DNA from: UBA4416 sp040389965
Lineage (GTDB): Bacteria > Bacteroidota > Bacteroidia > B-17B0 > Aurantibacillaceae
Assembly: GCA_040389965.1 (NCBI GenBank)
Contig: JAZJZF010000026.1
Location: 1 to 64,000, forward strand
Direction of reading: 5' to 3'
Length of the DNA stretch: 64,000 bases
Positions 42,705 through 50,567 of the stretch are shown piece after piece. Within the stretch, counting starts at the first letter, position 1, and every line of letters starts with the position of its first letter. Made by a program: the position numbers and the translations under genes. The notes beneath the pieces were generated by a model. It saw only the letters and a program-made list of their open reading frames with translations, had not been told where the DNA came from and made no database searches.

Positions 42705-43335
42705 CCGTTATTTTGTAATTAATAAGCCTTACAAAATGGTGTCGCAGTTTGTAAGCCCTGATAACGTTAATTTGTTAGGTGATCTGGATTTCGATTTCCC
42801 CGAAGGAACACATGCTATAGGTCGTTTGGATAATAACTCGGAAGGCTTATTAATTCTTACCACAAACAAACGGGTTACCAAATTATTATTTGAAAGTAGC
42901 ACACCGCATAAAAGAACCTACGTTGTGCAGTTGGAAAGAATTATGACTCCTGAAACGTTACATAAACTAAGAACAGGAATTTCTATTCGTATAAAAGGAG
43001 GAGGTTATTATACAACCTCACCCTGCGAAGTGGATATTATACAAAAGCCGGCAGACCTGCATAAACGCGATCATGAATTTAGAGAAGACCTGCCGCAAAC
43101 GTGGATCCGAATGACTTTAACAGAAGGCAAATATCACCAGATCCGTAAGATGGTTTCTGAAGTATATCATCCCTGCAAACGCCTTATCCGCATATCTATC
43201 GAAGATCTTATGCTTGGTGATCTTCAGCCCGGAAAGGTAAGGGAAATAGAAGAGAACGATTTTTTCGAGAAATTGAAGATCGAGAATTGGAAAACCGATG
43301 AAAGCTTTTCGACAGACCTTTCCGGTTTAGAATAA
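42688..43335 (+). CDS. RsuA/RluE-family pseudouridine synthase
   Basis: A 215-residue enzyme that isomerises uridine to pseudouridine in structured RNA. It begins with YFVINKPYKMVSQF; the catalytic aspartate is Asp48 in GRLDNNSEGLLILTT; later landmarks are KRTYVVQLE, LTEGKYHQIRKMVSEVYHPCKRLIRISI and LGDLQPGKVREI. No N-terminal S4 domain is present, as in RluE, which modifies 23S rRNA, but the exact target is not decided by sequence. The start overlaps the end of the GT2-DUF2062 gene by 17 nt. Confidence 0.9.
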   Translation: MSETANRYFVINKPYKMVSQFVSPDNVNLLGDLDFDFPEGTHAIGRLDNNSEGLLILTTNKRVTKLLFESSTPHKRTYVVQLERIMTPETLHKLRTGISIRIKGGGYYTTSPCEVDIIQKPADLHKRDHEFREDLPQTWIRMTLTEGKYHQIRKMVSEVYHPCKRLIRISIEDLMLGDLQPGKVREIEENDFFEKLKIENWKTDESFSTDLSGLE

Positions 43336-43340
43336 AACGC

Positions 43341-43892
43341 TTACTTTTTCAAAAACTTTTTTAGTTCCATTGCAATTTTAAAAGCGTCTTCGTCTGTTAA
43401 CTGCATGCCAAATTTCAGCATTTTGCCCTGGCAGATAAACTCAATGCGCTGTCCGCCCTTTACCCAAAAACTTTGATTGAAGCTATCTGCAAAATTGGTT
43501 TTTACAATTTCAATCACGTCGAGGTCGGTTATTAAATTGGCGTCGTATTGTTTTACTTTTCCACGTCCGTTAACTTCCTGCTGGTAATGTGCAATACCGT
43601 TTTTGATCCAGAATTTTTCTTTACCAAAGCGTTTCCACATAAACACACGAATGATCTTAAATTCGAAATAGGCCCAAAAGGCCAGCCATACAATAATCAT
43701 CAACTTAGCATTTTGCTGTTGGATCTGCGTATAGCTCATCAATATAATTAAGCCGCTCACTGTCCAGGCAACAAGCCATAGGAACATTAAGCCTGTTTTT
43801 CTTTTCTCGTGTGTTGGTAAAATAACAAGGCTAAATACATTCTCTTTAACTAATAAAGAGGAGCGTTTGCCAATAGGAATAAGGTTGTCCAT
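43341..43892 (-). CDS. Membrane protein with PH-like C-terminal region
   Basis: No specific family recognised. The 183-residue protein has two adjacent membrane helices (about 34-53, TGLMFLWLVAWTVSGLIILM, and about 64-84, LMIIVWLAFWAYFEFKII). A strand-rich cytoplasmic tail follows (FWIKNGIAHYQQEVNGRGKVKQYD...FVIEIVK-like segments, ending in helix EDAFKIAMELKKFL). The two-helix plus strand-rich layout resembles small PH-domain-like bacterial membrane proteins (inference). It ends 5 nt from the convergent pseudouridine synthase and lies 8 nt after comB on the same strand, so it is probably co-transcribed with comB. Confidence 0.75.
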   Translation of the reverse strand: MDNLIPIGKRSSLLVKENVFSLVILPTHEKRKTGLMFLWLVAWTVSGLIILMSYTQIQQQNAKLMIIVWLAFWAYFEFKIIRVFMWKRFGKEKFWIKNGIAHYQQEVNGRGKVKQYDANLITDLDVIEIVKTNFADSFNQSFWVKGGQRIEFICQGKMLKFGMQLTDEDAFKIAMELKKFLKK

Positions 43893-43900
43893 AAATAAAA

Positions 43901-44608
43901 TTACATCTTAACTAAATATTTACCTTCCATTACCGGTATTACAGGACATTGATTGGGAGTAAGGCAGTATTTAATATCGCGTTCAAGATCTAGTTTTGCC
44001 AAACGCTTACGGTGTGAAGAATCGGATAAAAAATCGAACAAATTATCTTTAGCCAGGTTGTATAAATGTTTTGCAGAAATGGCAGAGTCACAATCTACCA
44101 TATAATTAGCGCTTGTACTGAGTTTTTCAACAACGGCACCCGCAAAAACAGTATCTTCTAAATTAAATTTATTTTTCCAGCCGGCACATAAAAGAATAAC
44201 GTCCTTTTTTTGTGCGATCAGGTATTCGCATAATACATCTAAATTTAAAAAGCTTCCTATCACAATTTTAGAAGCTTTGCGGCTGGCTTCTATGGCTTGT
44301 GTACCGTTTGTGGTAGAAATGGCAATAATCTTTCCTTTTACTTTATTATTCATATAACCAAAAGGACTGTTACCCAACTCAAAGCCTTCTATCACTTCAC
44401 CGTCTCTTTCAGCAGCAGCAAGATAACCGTTACGCTGGTATTCTTTTGCTTCGTTAACAGTTGCTACAGGAATCATTTTACTGACACCATTATAAAACGC
44501 GGTAACAATGGCTGAGGTTGCCCTGAAAACATCAATCACTACAACAATAGCGTCTTCCTTATGGAAAAGGCTATAGGCCTGTGGTGTGTGACAAACTTCT
44601 ATGTTCAT
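43901..44608 (-). CDS. comB: 2-phosphosulfolactate phosphatase-like protein
   Basis: A 235-residue ComB-family protein. The family hydrolyses 2-phosphosulfolactate to sulfolactate in coenzyme M synthesis in archaea. Landmarks are VVVIDVFRATSAIVTAFYNGV near the start, AAERDGEVIEGFELGNSP, STTNGTQAI and LCAGWKNKFNLEDTVFAGAVVEKL. Bacteroidota do not make coenzyme M; a link to sulfonate metabolism or sulfonolipid synthesis is possible but not shown here. No comA or comC is nearby. It is the first gene of a likely pair with the downstream membrane protein. Confidence 0.85.
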   Translation of the reverse strand: MNIEVCHTPQAYSLFHKEDAIVVVIDVFRATSAIVTAFYNGVSKMIPVATVNEAKEYQRNGYLAAAERDGEVIEGFELGNSPFGYMNNKVKGKIIAISTTNGTQAIEASRKASKIVIGSFLNLDVLCEYLIAQKKDVILLCAGWKNKFNLEDTVFAGAVVEKLSTSANYMVDCDSAISAKHLYNLAKDNLFDFLSDSSHRKRLAKLDLERDIKYCLTPNQCPVIPVMEGKYLVKM

Positions 44609-44691
44609 TTAAAATAGTTTTAAGTGTTTGGTTTTGAGTTCTTAGTAGTGGCTTTTCTTAAATCTCAAATCTCAGTTCTCAAATCGTATGG

Positions 44692-45774
44692 TTATTTTTT
44701 CAAAAAAGGGATCTTACTAACTTTCGCTTTGATAGCTTTATCTCTGATGATGACAAAAATTTCGGTATCTGCTTTGGCAAAATCTTTATTCACATAGCCC
44801 ATACCAATAGCCTTGTTCAATGTAGGCGATTGTGTACCCGAAGTAACTTTACCTATTATTTTTCCGCCGGCATCAGCAATCTCATAATCGTGACGTGGTA
44901 TACCGCGGTCGATCATTTCAAAACCTACCAATTTCTTTGTAACTCCCTCTGTTTTTTGTTTTTCAATAGCAGCACGGTTTGTAAAGTCTTTCGTGAATTT
45001 TGTGATCCATCCTAAACCGGCTTCGATCGGCGAAGTTGTATCGTCAATATCATTTCCGTACAAGCAGAAACCCATTTCTAAACGAAGGGTGTCGCGAGCG
45101 CCTAGACCAATGGGTTTAATACCAAATTCTTTTCCTGCTTCAAAAATAGAATCCCACATTTTTTCGGCATATTGGTTTTCAAAATAAATTTCGAAACCGC
45201 CGGCACCTGTATAACCTGTATTAGAAATAACCACATTGTCAACACCATTAAATTTTCCTTTTACAAAAGAGTAATAAGGGATGTCTGCTAATTTCACATC
45301 GGTTAATTTTTGCAATGTGTCAAGCGCTTTAGGACCTTGAATGGCAAGTAAAGACGTTTCTTCCGAAATGTTTTTCATATCCACATTCCATGTATCGTTT
45401 TGCTTGATCCAGTTCCAGTCTTTTTCAATATTGGAAGCGTTCACAACCAGCATATATGTTTTTTCATCAATACGATACACAATTAAATCATCTACAATAC
45501 CACCGGTATTATTAGGTAGACAAGAGTATTGTGCTTTGCCATCAGTTAACACAGAAGCATCATTGCTTGTTACTTTTTGAATTAAGTTAAGGGCATTTTC
45601 ACCTTTTAAAATAAATTCGCCCATATGGCTTACATCAAATACACCCACACTGTTACGAACGGTTGCGTGTTCGTCGTTTAAACCGCTGTAAGAAACAGGC
45701 ATATTGTAACCTGCGAAAGGAACCATTTTAGCTCCCAATGATGTGTGTTTTTCTGTAAGTGCTGTGTTTTTCAT
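44692..45774 (-). CDS. gcvT: Aminomethyltransferase (glycine cleavage T protein)
   Basis: GcvT transfers the methylene group from lipoyl-bound aminomethyl to tetrahydrofolate in glycine cleavage. It has 360 residues, normal length. Landmarks are MVPFAGYNMPVSY, GVFDVSHMGEF, SLLAIQGPKA, GYTGAGGFEIYF, GARDTLRLEMGFCLYGNDID, GLGWITKF, GFEMIDRGIPRHDYEI and KVTSGTQSPTLNKAIGMGYV. gcvP and gcvH are not in this window. A 44-codon gene precedes it by 16 nt on the same strand and carries the promoter of the unit. Confidence 0.97.
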   Translation of the reverse strand: MKNTALTEKHTSLGAKMVPFAGYNMPVSYSGLNDEHATVRNSVGVFDVSHMGEFILKGENALNLIQKVTSNDASVLTDGKAQYSCLPNNTGGIVDDLIVYRIDEKTYMLVVNASNIEKDWNWIKQNDTWNVDMKNISEETSLLAIQGPKALDTLQKLTDVKLADIPYYSFVKGKFNGVDNVVISNTGYTGAGGFEIYFENQYAEKMWDSIFEAGKEFGIKPIGLGARDTLRLEMGFCLYGNDIDDTTSPIEAGLGWITKFTKDFTNRAAIEKQKTEGVTKKLVGFEMIDRGIPRHDYEIADAGGKIIGKVTSGTQSPTLNKAIGMGYVNKDFAKADTEIFVIIRDKAIKAKVSKIPFLKK

Positions 45775-45790
45775 AAAATAGATTAGAGGG

Positions 45791-45925
45791 TTATTTTGAA
45801 TGTGTATACTGAATGATCTTTGCGTTACGAAGCATTTTGGAAATCCTGACCAAACGAATAAAATCTTTATAGCGTTTTACATAAACTTCGTTTGGGGTTG
45901 TGTCTTTTTTGACTACAGTATCCAT
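45791..45925 (-). CDS. 44-residue basic protein upstream of gcvT
   Basis: A small gene not long enough for most gene finders. ATG 45925 to TAA 45791 encodes MDTVVKKDTTPNEVYVKR followed by a basic helix (YKDFIRLVRISKMLRNAKII) and a short tail. It has a well-formed promoter (45931-45960) whose -7 box ends 5 nt before its ATG, and gcvT begins 16 nt after its stop, so it leads a two-gene transcript. The composition suggests a cytoplasmic nucleic-acid- or ribosome-binding peptide (inference). No family recognised. Alternatively it is a leader ORF whose translation controls gcvT. Confidence 0.6.
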   Translation of the reverse strand: MDTVVKKDTTPNEVYVKRYKDFIRLVRISKMLRNAKIIQYTHSK

Positions 45926-45930
45926 GGGGG

Positions 45931-45960
45931 CAAATTTAAGATTTTATTAGGGAATTCAAA
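45931..45960 (-). promoter_or_regulatory. Promoter of the 44-codon gene and gcvT
   Basis: On the minus strand, TTTG (45960-45957), an 18-nt spacer and TAAATTTG (45938-45931) match the Bacteroidota consensus. It overlaps the end of the GT4 gene. The start codon follows 5 nt after the -7 box. Confidence 0.6.
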
Positions 45961-47018
45961 ACCTCCAGATAGCGGTGTTTATTAGCTTCTACCGAATACT
46001 TTTCAACTACAGTTTGCCTGCCTGCCTGCCCCAGTTGCAGCCTTAATTCCGGATTTTCGATCAATACTGATAAATGCTCTACCCATTCTGCGGTATCGGA
46101 TGCTAAAAAGCCATTTTTGCCCTGTGTAATAATTTCGGGATTAACGCCCACATTGCTCATTACCGTTGCAACTCCGCAAGCCATATAAGATAAACCTTTT
46201 AATCCGCATTTTCCTTTTACCCATTCATCATCAGGCAGAGGCATAATCCCGATATCAAAACAATTTAAATCATCTACTTCGGTATTGGTCGTCCAGTTTT
46301 TGCTAATGATATCCAATTCGGGGTATGCATAAGAACCCTGACCTATGACATGAATTTCTAACTGATCGGGATATTTTTGCTGTAACTGCTTTAAAGCAGG
46401 AATCGCCATTTCGAAATGTTTAATGGTACTGATACTTCCGCTCCAGCCGATCACTACTTTAACGCTGTTGCGAAGTTCAGGTTTAGGGCAATGAAAATCC
46501 GTATCAATAGTTGTTGGTATAATTACCACATGGGGGTTAAACTGCCTGGCATAATTTGCCAGAAAGCTGTTGCCTGCAATAATCGTCTGGGCATGTTGTA
46601 TATTGATTTTCGTTTTGTCGGGATTTTTCAGAAATTCGAATTTCTTGTTTTCGGGCGATGTATCTAATAGCCAAATGCTGTCATCAAAATCGAAAATAAC
46701 GTTATGGTGTTCGTGTAATTTTTTTTCGAAAAAGGAAGAACCGATCAATAATGCTTCGCGCTGAATAAATATCACGTCAAACTGTTTCGCTCTGCGCAGA
46801 TCTTTCCATCTTATTAAAAAGGAACGTAAAATAATAACTACTTTTTTAAAGTAATTACCGGGCCCATAAAAAACAGCATCATCTTTTTCTGAAATTATTT
46901 CAGATAGTACCCAATCAAAGCCCTGCGTTTTTAAGTAATTGAGGTATTGCTCAAACCTGTAACGCTGACTGGGAGAACGGTTTAAACGATGATCGGCTAT
47001 GAAGAGAATGGAGGGCAA
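45936..47018 (-). CDS. Family 4 glycosyltransferase
   Basis: A 360-residue GT-B fold enzyme. The N-terminal half contains ILFIADHRLNRSPSQRYRFEQYLNYL and VIFIQREALL, then FDFDDSIWL. The C-terminal half has VVIGWSGSISTIKHFE, the nucleotide-sugar region IGIMPLPDDEWVKGKCGLKGLSYMACG and NGFLASDTAEWVEHLSVLI, ending in typical GT4 tail helices (VVEKYSVEANKHRYLEVL). Substrate is unknown; likely a polysaccharide or glycolipid enzyme in the cytoplasm. The start is TTG 47018, 5 nt after the stop of the GH18 gene, with no upstream in-frame ATG, so the two genes are probably one transcript. Confidence 0.88.
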   Translation of the reverse strand: MPSILFIADHRLNRSPSQRYRFEQYLNYLKTQGFDWVLSEIISEKDDAVFYGPGNYFKKVVIILRSFLIRWKDLRRAKQFDVIFIQREALLIGSSFFEKKLHEHHNVIFDFDDSIWLLDTSPENKKFEFLKNPDKTKINIQHAQTIIAGNSFLANYARQFNPHVVIIPTTIDTDFHCPKPELRNSVKVVIGWSGSISTIKHFEMAIPALKQLQQKYPDQLEIHVIGQGSYAYPELDIISKNWTTNTEVDDLNCFDIGIMPLPDDEWVKGKCGLKGLSYMACGVATVMSNVGVNPEIITQGKNGFLASDTAEWVEHLSVLIENPELRLQLGQAGRQTVVEKYSVEANKHRYLEVLNSLIKS

Positions 47019-47023
47019 ATTAG

Positions 47024-49809
47024 CTATTCCACAATTAGTTTTTTAGTAATGCTTTTATTTAGGGTCTGCAAGTTAATAAAATAAACGCCTTTACTCAAAC
47101 CAAGCTGTTCTGTATTTATTTCCAGTGTATTAAGGCCAATACTTACAGCAAGAGCTTTATTTTCAATCAGTTTTCCCTGCGAATCCAATAACGTATACAG
47201 TATGCTTTCATTTTCGGTGCTTACAATACTTACGGTTACCTTGTTGTTTGTAGGGTTTGGATAAATACTTAAACTGTTGAATATATTTTTTTCATCAATG
47301 CCGGTTGTATTCAGATAAATAATACCATCACTTACAACACTATCGCTTACCAAACCTGCGCCATTCATGGCTTTTACCATCGTATAATATTTTTGGTTGC
47401 TCTGTAGAGTGAGTGTTTCGGTAGCCGATAAACTCAAGCCGTTTGCAGTCCAGCCTACCACATTTTGTGATCCTGCACTGGTGCCAATAGCATAATAGTA
47501 AGTCGTTACGCCCGAATTGGTATCCTTTGCTACTGTATAATTCAGATCGAGTTGGGTTCCAATAAAAGTGGTGTCCCTGTCAGCACCTGTACCATCTTTT
47601 ACCGTTGTCGTGTTTATAGTAGGCTTTGTCCAGTCTATATCTAAAAGCTGTGAGTTTATCGTAGAAATATTATCTGTATTATCTTTTGTGATGCTGCTTA
47701 ATTTCCCGGCTTCTGTTGAGGGTGATGTGTTTTCATTTCGGAGATCGTTTGTGTTGGCGGTTCCTACAAGTACCAGGCTACTACCGGCTCTCGAACGGAA
47801 TACTTTAAAATCATCAACTGTAAATTTCGAATTGCCGCTTCTGAAAGACACTGCATTCCCGCTTGCAAATGGACTCGAATCAATCCAGGAAGTAACAAAG
47901 GCATTATTGATCCATAATTTTAATTCGCCACTTATTCTGTCGAAAGAAATTTTATAATCATAAGCTACATTAGGAGTAATGGTAAGCGTTATTGTTTTCA
48001 CAACACTCAATACATTGGCCGAATTTTTATATAATTCAATAGTACCATTATCCGGACGCATCCATATTAAATAATTATTTCCACGGTTGCTTTGTGTTGG
48101 AGCATCACAAAAAATATGAATACCGGCTCTTCGTGTTGTTCCCGATCCACTGATGGTTCCCTTAAAGCAATACAGATATCGGTTTGAGAGGCTTTGCGTT
48201 ACTGCTGCGTATAAATTTGTATTTGTATTTGATTCGTCGCTTTGTACTAATGCACCGCTTGTAAGGCTCCATGTTCCCGAAGCAGCCGGGCTGATCCAAT
48301 CGCTGTGAAGAGTAGTAGTATTAAAATCATCATTGAAAAATCCCCGGCTTCCATTAGCGCGCCATTCTACGCCATTGTAGTAGCTTGGTTGATAAAAACT
48401 TTTTTCAATGCCGGTTCCTCCTGTATTATCGGCATCAGTATAAGTAGCTGTAAAGTCTTGTGTGATCCAGCCTCCGGGCGTTGTTATTTGTGTAGTAGGG
48501 CTTNNNNNNNNNNTTGTATTGTCCTGTATGCAATTCCAGATGGCTCTAAAACCTGTTTTATTGGTGGCGCCATCTGATTTAAATTTTACGGTAATGCTTG
48601 GTCCGGTAGAATTTATAATTCCCGGAATTACAGTTCCGCTGTAAGCACCTAATAAAGGCGAAGCGGTGCTTGGCCCGTCAAATAAATAGAGCGAATCAAA
48701 GCCTGCTTCCAGATCCATCTGGCTAAACGTTAAACGCACTTTGCTTGTTCCTGTGGGCGCAATCGTATACACATAAGACTCGTTATCGTAATAATTTCTT
48801 CCCGGGCCACCCATGTCATAAATACTATCGGTGCAGGCAACTACGGCGCAGCTCGAAAATTTATCTTTAATTGCCTGCCAGTAATCCTGGTAACCATCAT
48901 CATAGCCCAAGGCCCAGATCCCAATACCACCAAGCCCCCGCTGGTTTACCATGTCAAATTTTCGTTTCATGCTATAGCTATCGTCTATCCAGCACTGGCG
49001 GTTGGCGCCACTGCTAGCATAGCTATAGTAAGGATTAAAGCTATTATTCTCCCAGTGTTTATTGGCAGCAGAGTAGGTGGCAGGATTACTTTTTACATAA
49101 GTAAAGGTGCGCGAAGAAGTAAAATTTCCGGTGGTAGTAGAGGGGGCTGTACTGCCCGCTGTTTCCCATTCGCGACCATACCATGGTAAACCAAGCAATA
49201 GTTTATTTGGCGATGCTCCTTGTTTTAAATAATAGGTAATGGATTTTGAAAGCGTATAGTTATAACCTGTCTGGAAATTATATAAAGGTGCTTCAGGCCC
49301 TGCGGTTCCCGATCCTGAATAATAATAATCGTAACCCATAATAATAAAATTATCTACCACTGCATTTAAAGCAGGCATATCAAAACTTGTACTCCAGTCT
49401 ACTGCATACAAAGCCATTGACACTTTATAATTGGCATTAGCGGCATGTACCTGATTGCAAAGATTTGTCATAAAGGTTTTAAAAGGAACTTTATCGCTAC
49501 TGCCCATGCCTTCAAAATCAATATTTAAACCATTGCCACCACGGCTATTAAGCAAATTAATGGCATTGGTAATAAAGGTTTGCTGTGCCGTGGAACTTGC
49601 CCAAAACGTAGAATGGCTTGCAAACATGGTAGCGCAAAAATGAATATTAACGCTGTTTGTTTTTGCTGCTGTAACAGCTGCGCTGGTAGCCCAGGCAAAA
49701 GAAGTATTGGTATTAGTACCTGTGGTAGGACTTACAGAATAATCGAAGTAGCAAAAATCGCTTAACATACTCCAATCGTAATTGGTATATACAGAGCCCA
49801 CCCAGTAAG
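47024..49809 (-). CDS. GH18 (chitinase-like) secreted protein, main part, 5' end lost at an assembly gap
   Basis: The 5' end is cut by an N run at 49810-49819 and the middle by a second at 48504-48513. From the first gap: a GH18 catalytic domain begins YWVGSVYTNYDWSMLSDFCYF, with active-site NGLNIDFEGM (catalytic Glu), GYDYYYSG and LLLGLPWYGREW, and ends near GGIGIWALGYDDGYQDYW. A CUB-like domain follows (GGPGRNYYDNESYVYTI...DSLYLFDGPS), then the gap, a golvesin-like segment and a LamG-like domain (WISPAASGTWSLTSGALVQSDE). The end is a T9SS type A sorting domain (SIYPNPTNNKVTVSI...GVYFINLQT...KKLIVE). It probably hydrolyses chitin or peptidoglycan-like N-acetylglucosamine polymers outside the cell. 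Its signal peptide is apparently at 49933-50154. Confidence 0.85.
48504..48513. other. Assembly gap (ten Ns)
   Basis: A placeholder gap inside the GH18 gene, between the CUB-like and golvesin-like parts. The true length is unknown. The reading frame stays open on both sides, so little coding sequence or a multiple of three may be missing. Confidence 0.95.
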
Positions 49810-49819
49810 NNNNNNNNNN
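49810..49819. other. Assembly gap (ten Ns) at the GH18 N terminus
   Basis: A placeholder gap between the GH18 catalytic part and a 109-nt stretch that does not belong to the expected protein. Joining the outer flanks would need only a few codons, so the gap may mark a misjoin or an unresolved insertion. Confidence 0.95.
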
Positions 49820-49928
49820 GAAACACAAGCCCGTAGAACATGTTCATACCTGAGTTCTTTTGGCGCTCATACTGAATGGCTTTGTCGATAGCTTGGTTAA
49901 AGTTTGCTTGATCTTGGCAAACTGACAT
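49820..49928 (-). other. Orphan 36-codon fragment between the GH18 halves
   Basis: ATG 49928 opens a frame of 36 codons that runs into the gap: MSVCQDQANFNQAIDKAIQY and on to a hydrophobic MNMFYGLVF. It reads like the beginning of a small protein with a membrane segment. It lies just where the GH18 protein should continue from its signal-peptide part, so it is either an insertion or a chimeric contig end. Function unknown. Confidence 0.4.
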
Positions 49929-49932
49929 ATTT

Positions 49933-50154
49933 TTATACTTTTTTATTTAAGGTGCAGCTGGCAGTAGATGCAGACCTTAACGCGGTAGAATTAGGGTTTA
50001 CAGAAATCCCCTGTTCAATGCTGTTCAGGCTGTCCCATTGGGTTTCCCTTGTAAAATGGTAATTTTTATAATGATTGCTCTGTTCCTGAATAGTAGACTG
50101 CTGTGAGAAAGAGATAACCGGTAATAAGATAAAGAAAAGTAGCGTTTTTTTCAT
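49933..50154 (-). CDS. N-terminal fragment of the GH18 protein (signal peptide and prodomain)
   Basis: A 73-residue reading frame with a signal peptide (MKKTLLFFILLPVISFSQQ) and a hydrophilic stretch (QEQSNHYKNYHFTRETQWD) that ends CTLNKKV before TAA. In Bacteroidota GH18 proteins, as I recall them, a segment like CTLNK-V-GWHPYW joins this type of N terminus to the catalytic domain; the catalytic part at 49809 begins YWVGSVYTNYDW. The two pieces therefore look like one gene missing about four codons at the joint, split by a 109-nt foreign stretch and a gap. If the genome is truly arranged this way, the gene is a pseudogene; if not, the assembly is wrong. Confidence 0.65.
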   Translation of the reverse strand: MKKTLLFFILLPVISFSQQSTIQEQSNHYKNYHFTRETQWDSLNSIEQGISVNPNSTALRSASTASCTLNKKV

Positions 50155-50183
50155 TATTGGTGTATTAGACCAGTAAATATAAC

Positions 50184-50216
50184 AAAAAAGCCATCACGAT
50201 ATATCGTGACAGCTTT
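50184..50216 (-). terminator. Terminator of rpmH
   Basis: The perfect palindrome TCACGATATATCGTGA is flanked by AAAGC/GCTTT arms and followed on the minus strand by a T run, about 35 nt after the rpmH stop. Confidence 0.8.
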
Positions 50217-50249
50217 GTTAAAAAGTTGCTAAAATGCTTTAGTAAGCTA

Positions 50250-50405
50250 TTATTTATGCGTTTTTTCGCTTGAAACGGTCAATTTTTTACGACCTCTCGC
50301 TCTACGTGAAGCTATAACTCTACGACCGTTTGGTGATGACATACGCTCGCGGAATCCGTGTTTGTTTCTTCTTTTACGTTGCGATGGTTGGAAGGTCCGT
50401 TTCAT
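50250..50405 (-). CDS. rpmH: 50S ribosomal protein L34
   Basis: A 51-residue ribosomal protein from ATG 50405 to TAA 50250. The sequence MKRTFQPSQRKRRNKHGFRE, followed by RMSSPNGRRVIASRRARGRKKL, is the L34 signature. L34 binds 23S rRNA in the large subunit. The rnpA gene that often follows rpmH is absent; the next gene downstream is the GH18 N-terminal fragment, beyond a terminator. It has a consensus promoter. Confidence 0.98.
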   Translation of the reverse strand: MKRTFQPSQRKRRNKHGFRERMSSPNGRRVIASRRARGRKKLTVSSEKTHK

Positions 50406-50448
50406 GATATTAAGTATTTAATGTTAATCAATTTTAAATTTTGGACTG

Positions 50449-50479
50449 CAAAGATAAAGGATTTTTATAAAGTCGCAAA
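50449..50479 (-). promoter_or_regulatory. Consensus promoter of rpmH
   Basis: On the minus strand, TTTG (50479-50476), exactly 19 nt, then TATCTTTG (50456-50449): a textbook Bacteroidota promoter, fitting a highly expressed ribosomal gene. The leader is about 40 nt. Confidence 0.75.
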
Positions 50480-50540
50480 TTTTTTTGCAATTTTAAGTAT
50501 AAATATAACTGTTTTTTAGGTTCTACCTGTGTTAAAACAG

Positions 50541-50548
50541 TACATTTG
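50541..50548 (+). promoter_or_regulatory. -7 box of the ABC exporter gene
   Basis: TACATTTG is a perfect TAnnTTTG, 19 nt before ATG 50568. It lies inside a longer reading from GTG 50529, which supports the downstream start. Confidence 0.5.
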
Positions 50549-50567
50549 CACACTAATTCTCAGTAAA

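Noticed and set aside
44609..44691. AAATCTCAAATCTCAGTTCTC near-repeats between comB and gcvT
   Set aside because: Short AT/CT-rich repetition without symmetry or a stem; treated as plain spacer.
49713..49928. 71-codon frame reading through the gap
   Set aside because: The part beyond the ten Ns is out of frame with the GH18 protein; only the 36 codons before the gap are kept as a fragment.
50529..50567. GTG start for the ABC exporter
   Set aside because: The extension contains a perfect -7 promoter box, so ATG 50568 is the better start.
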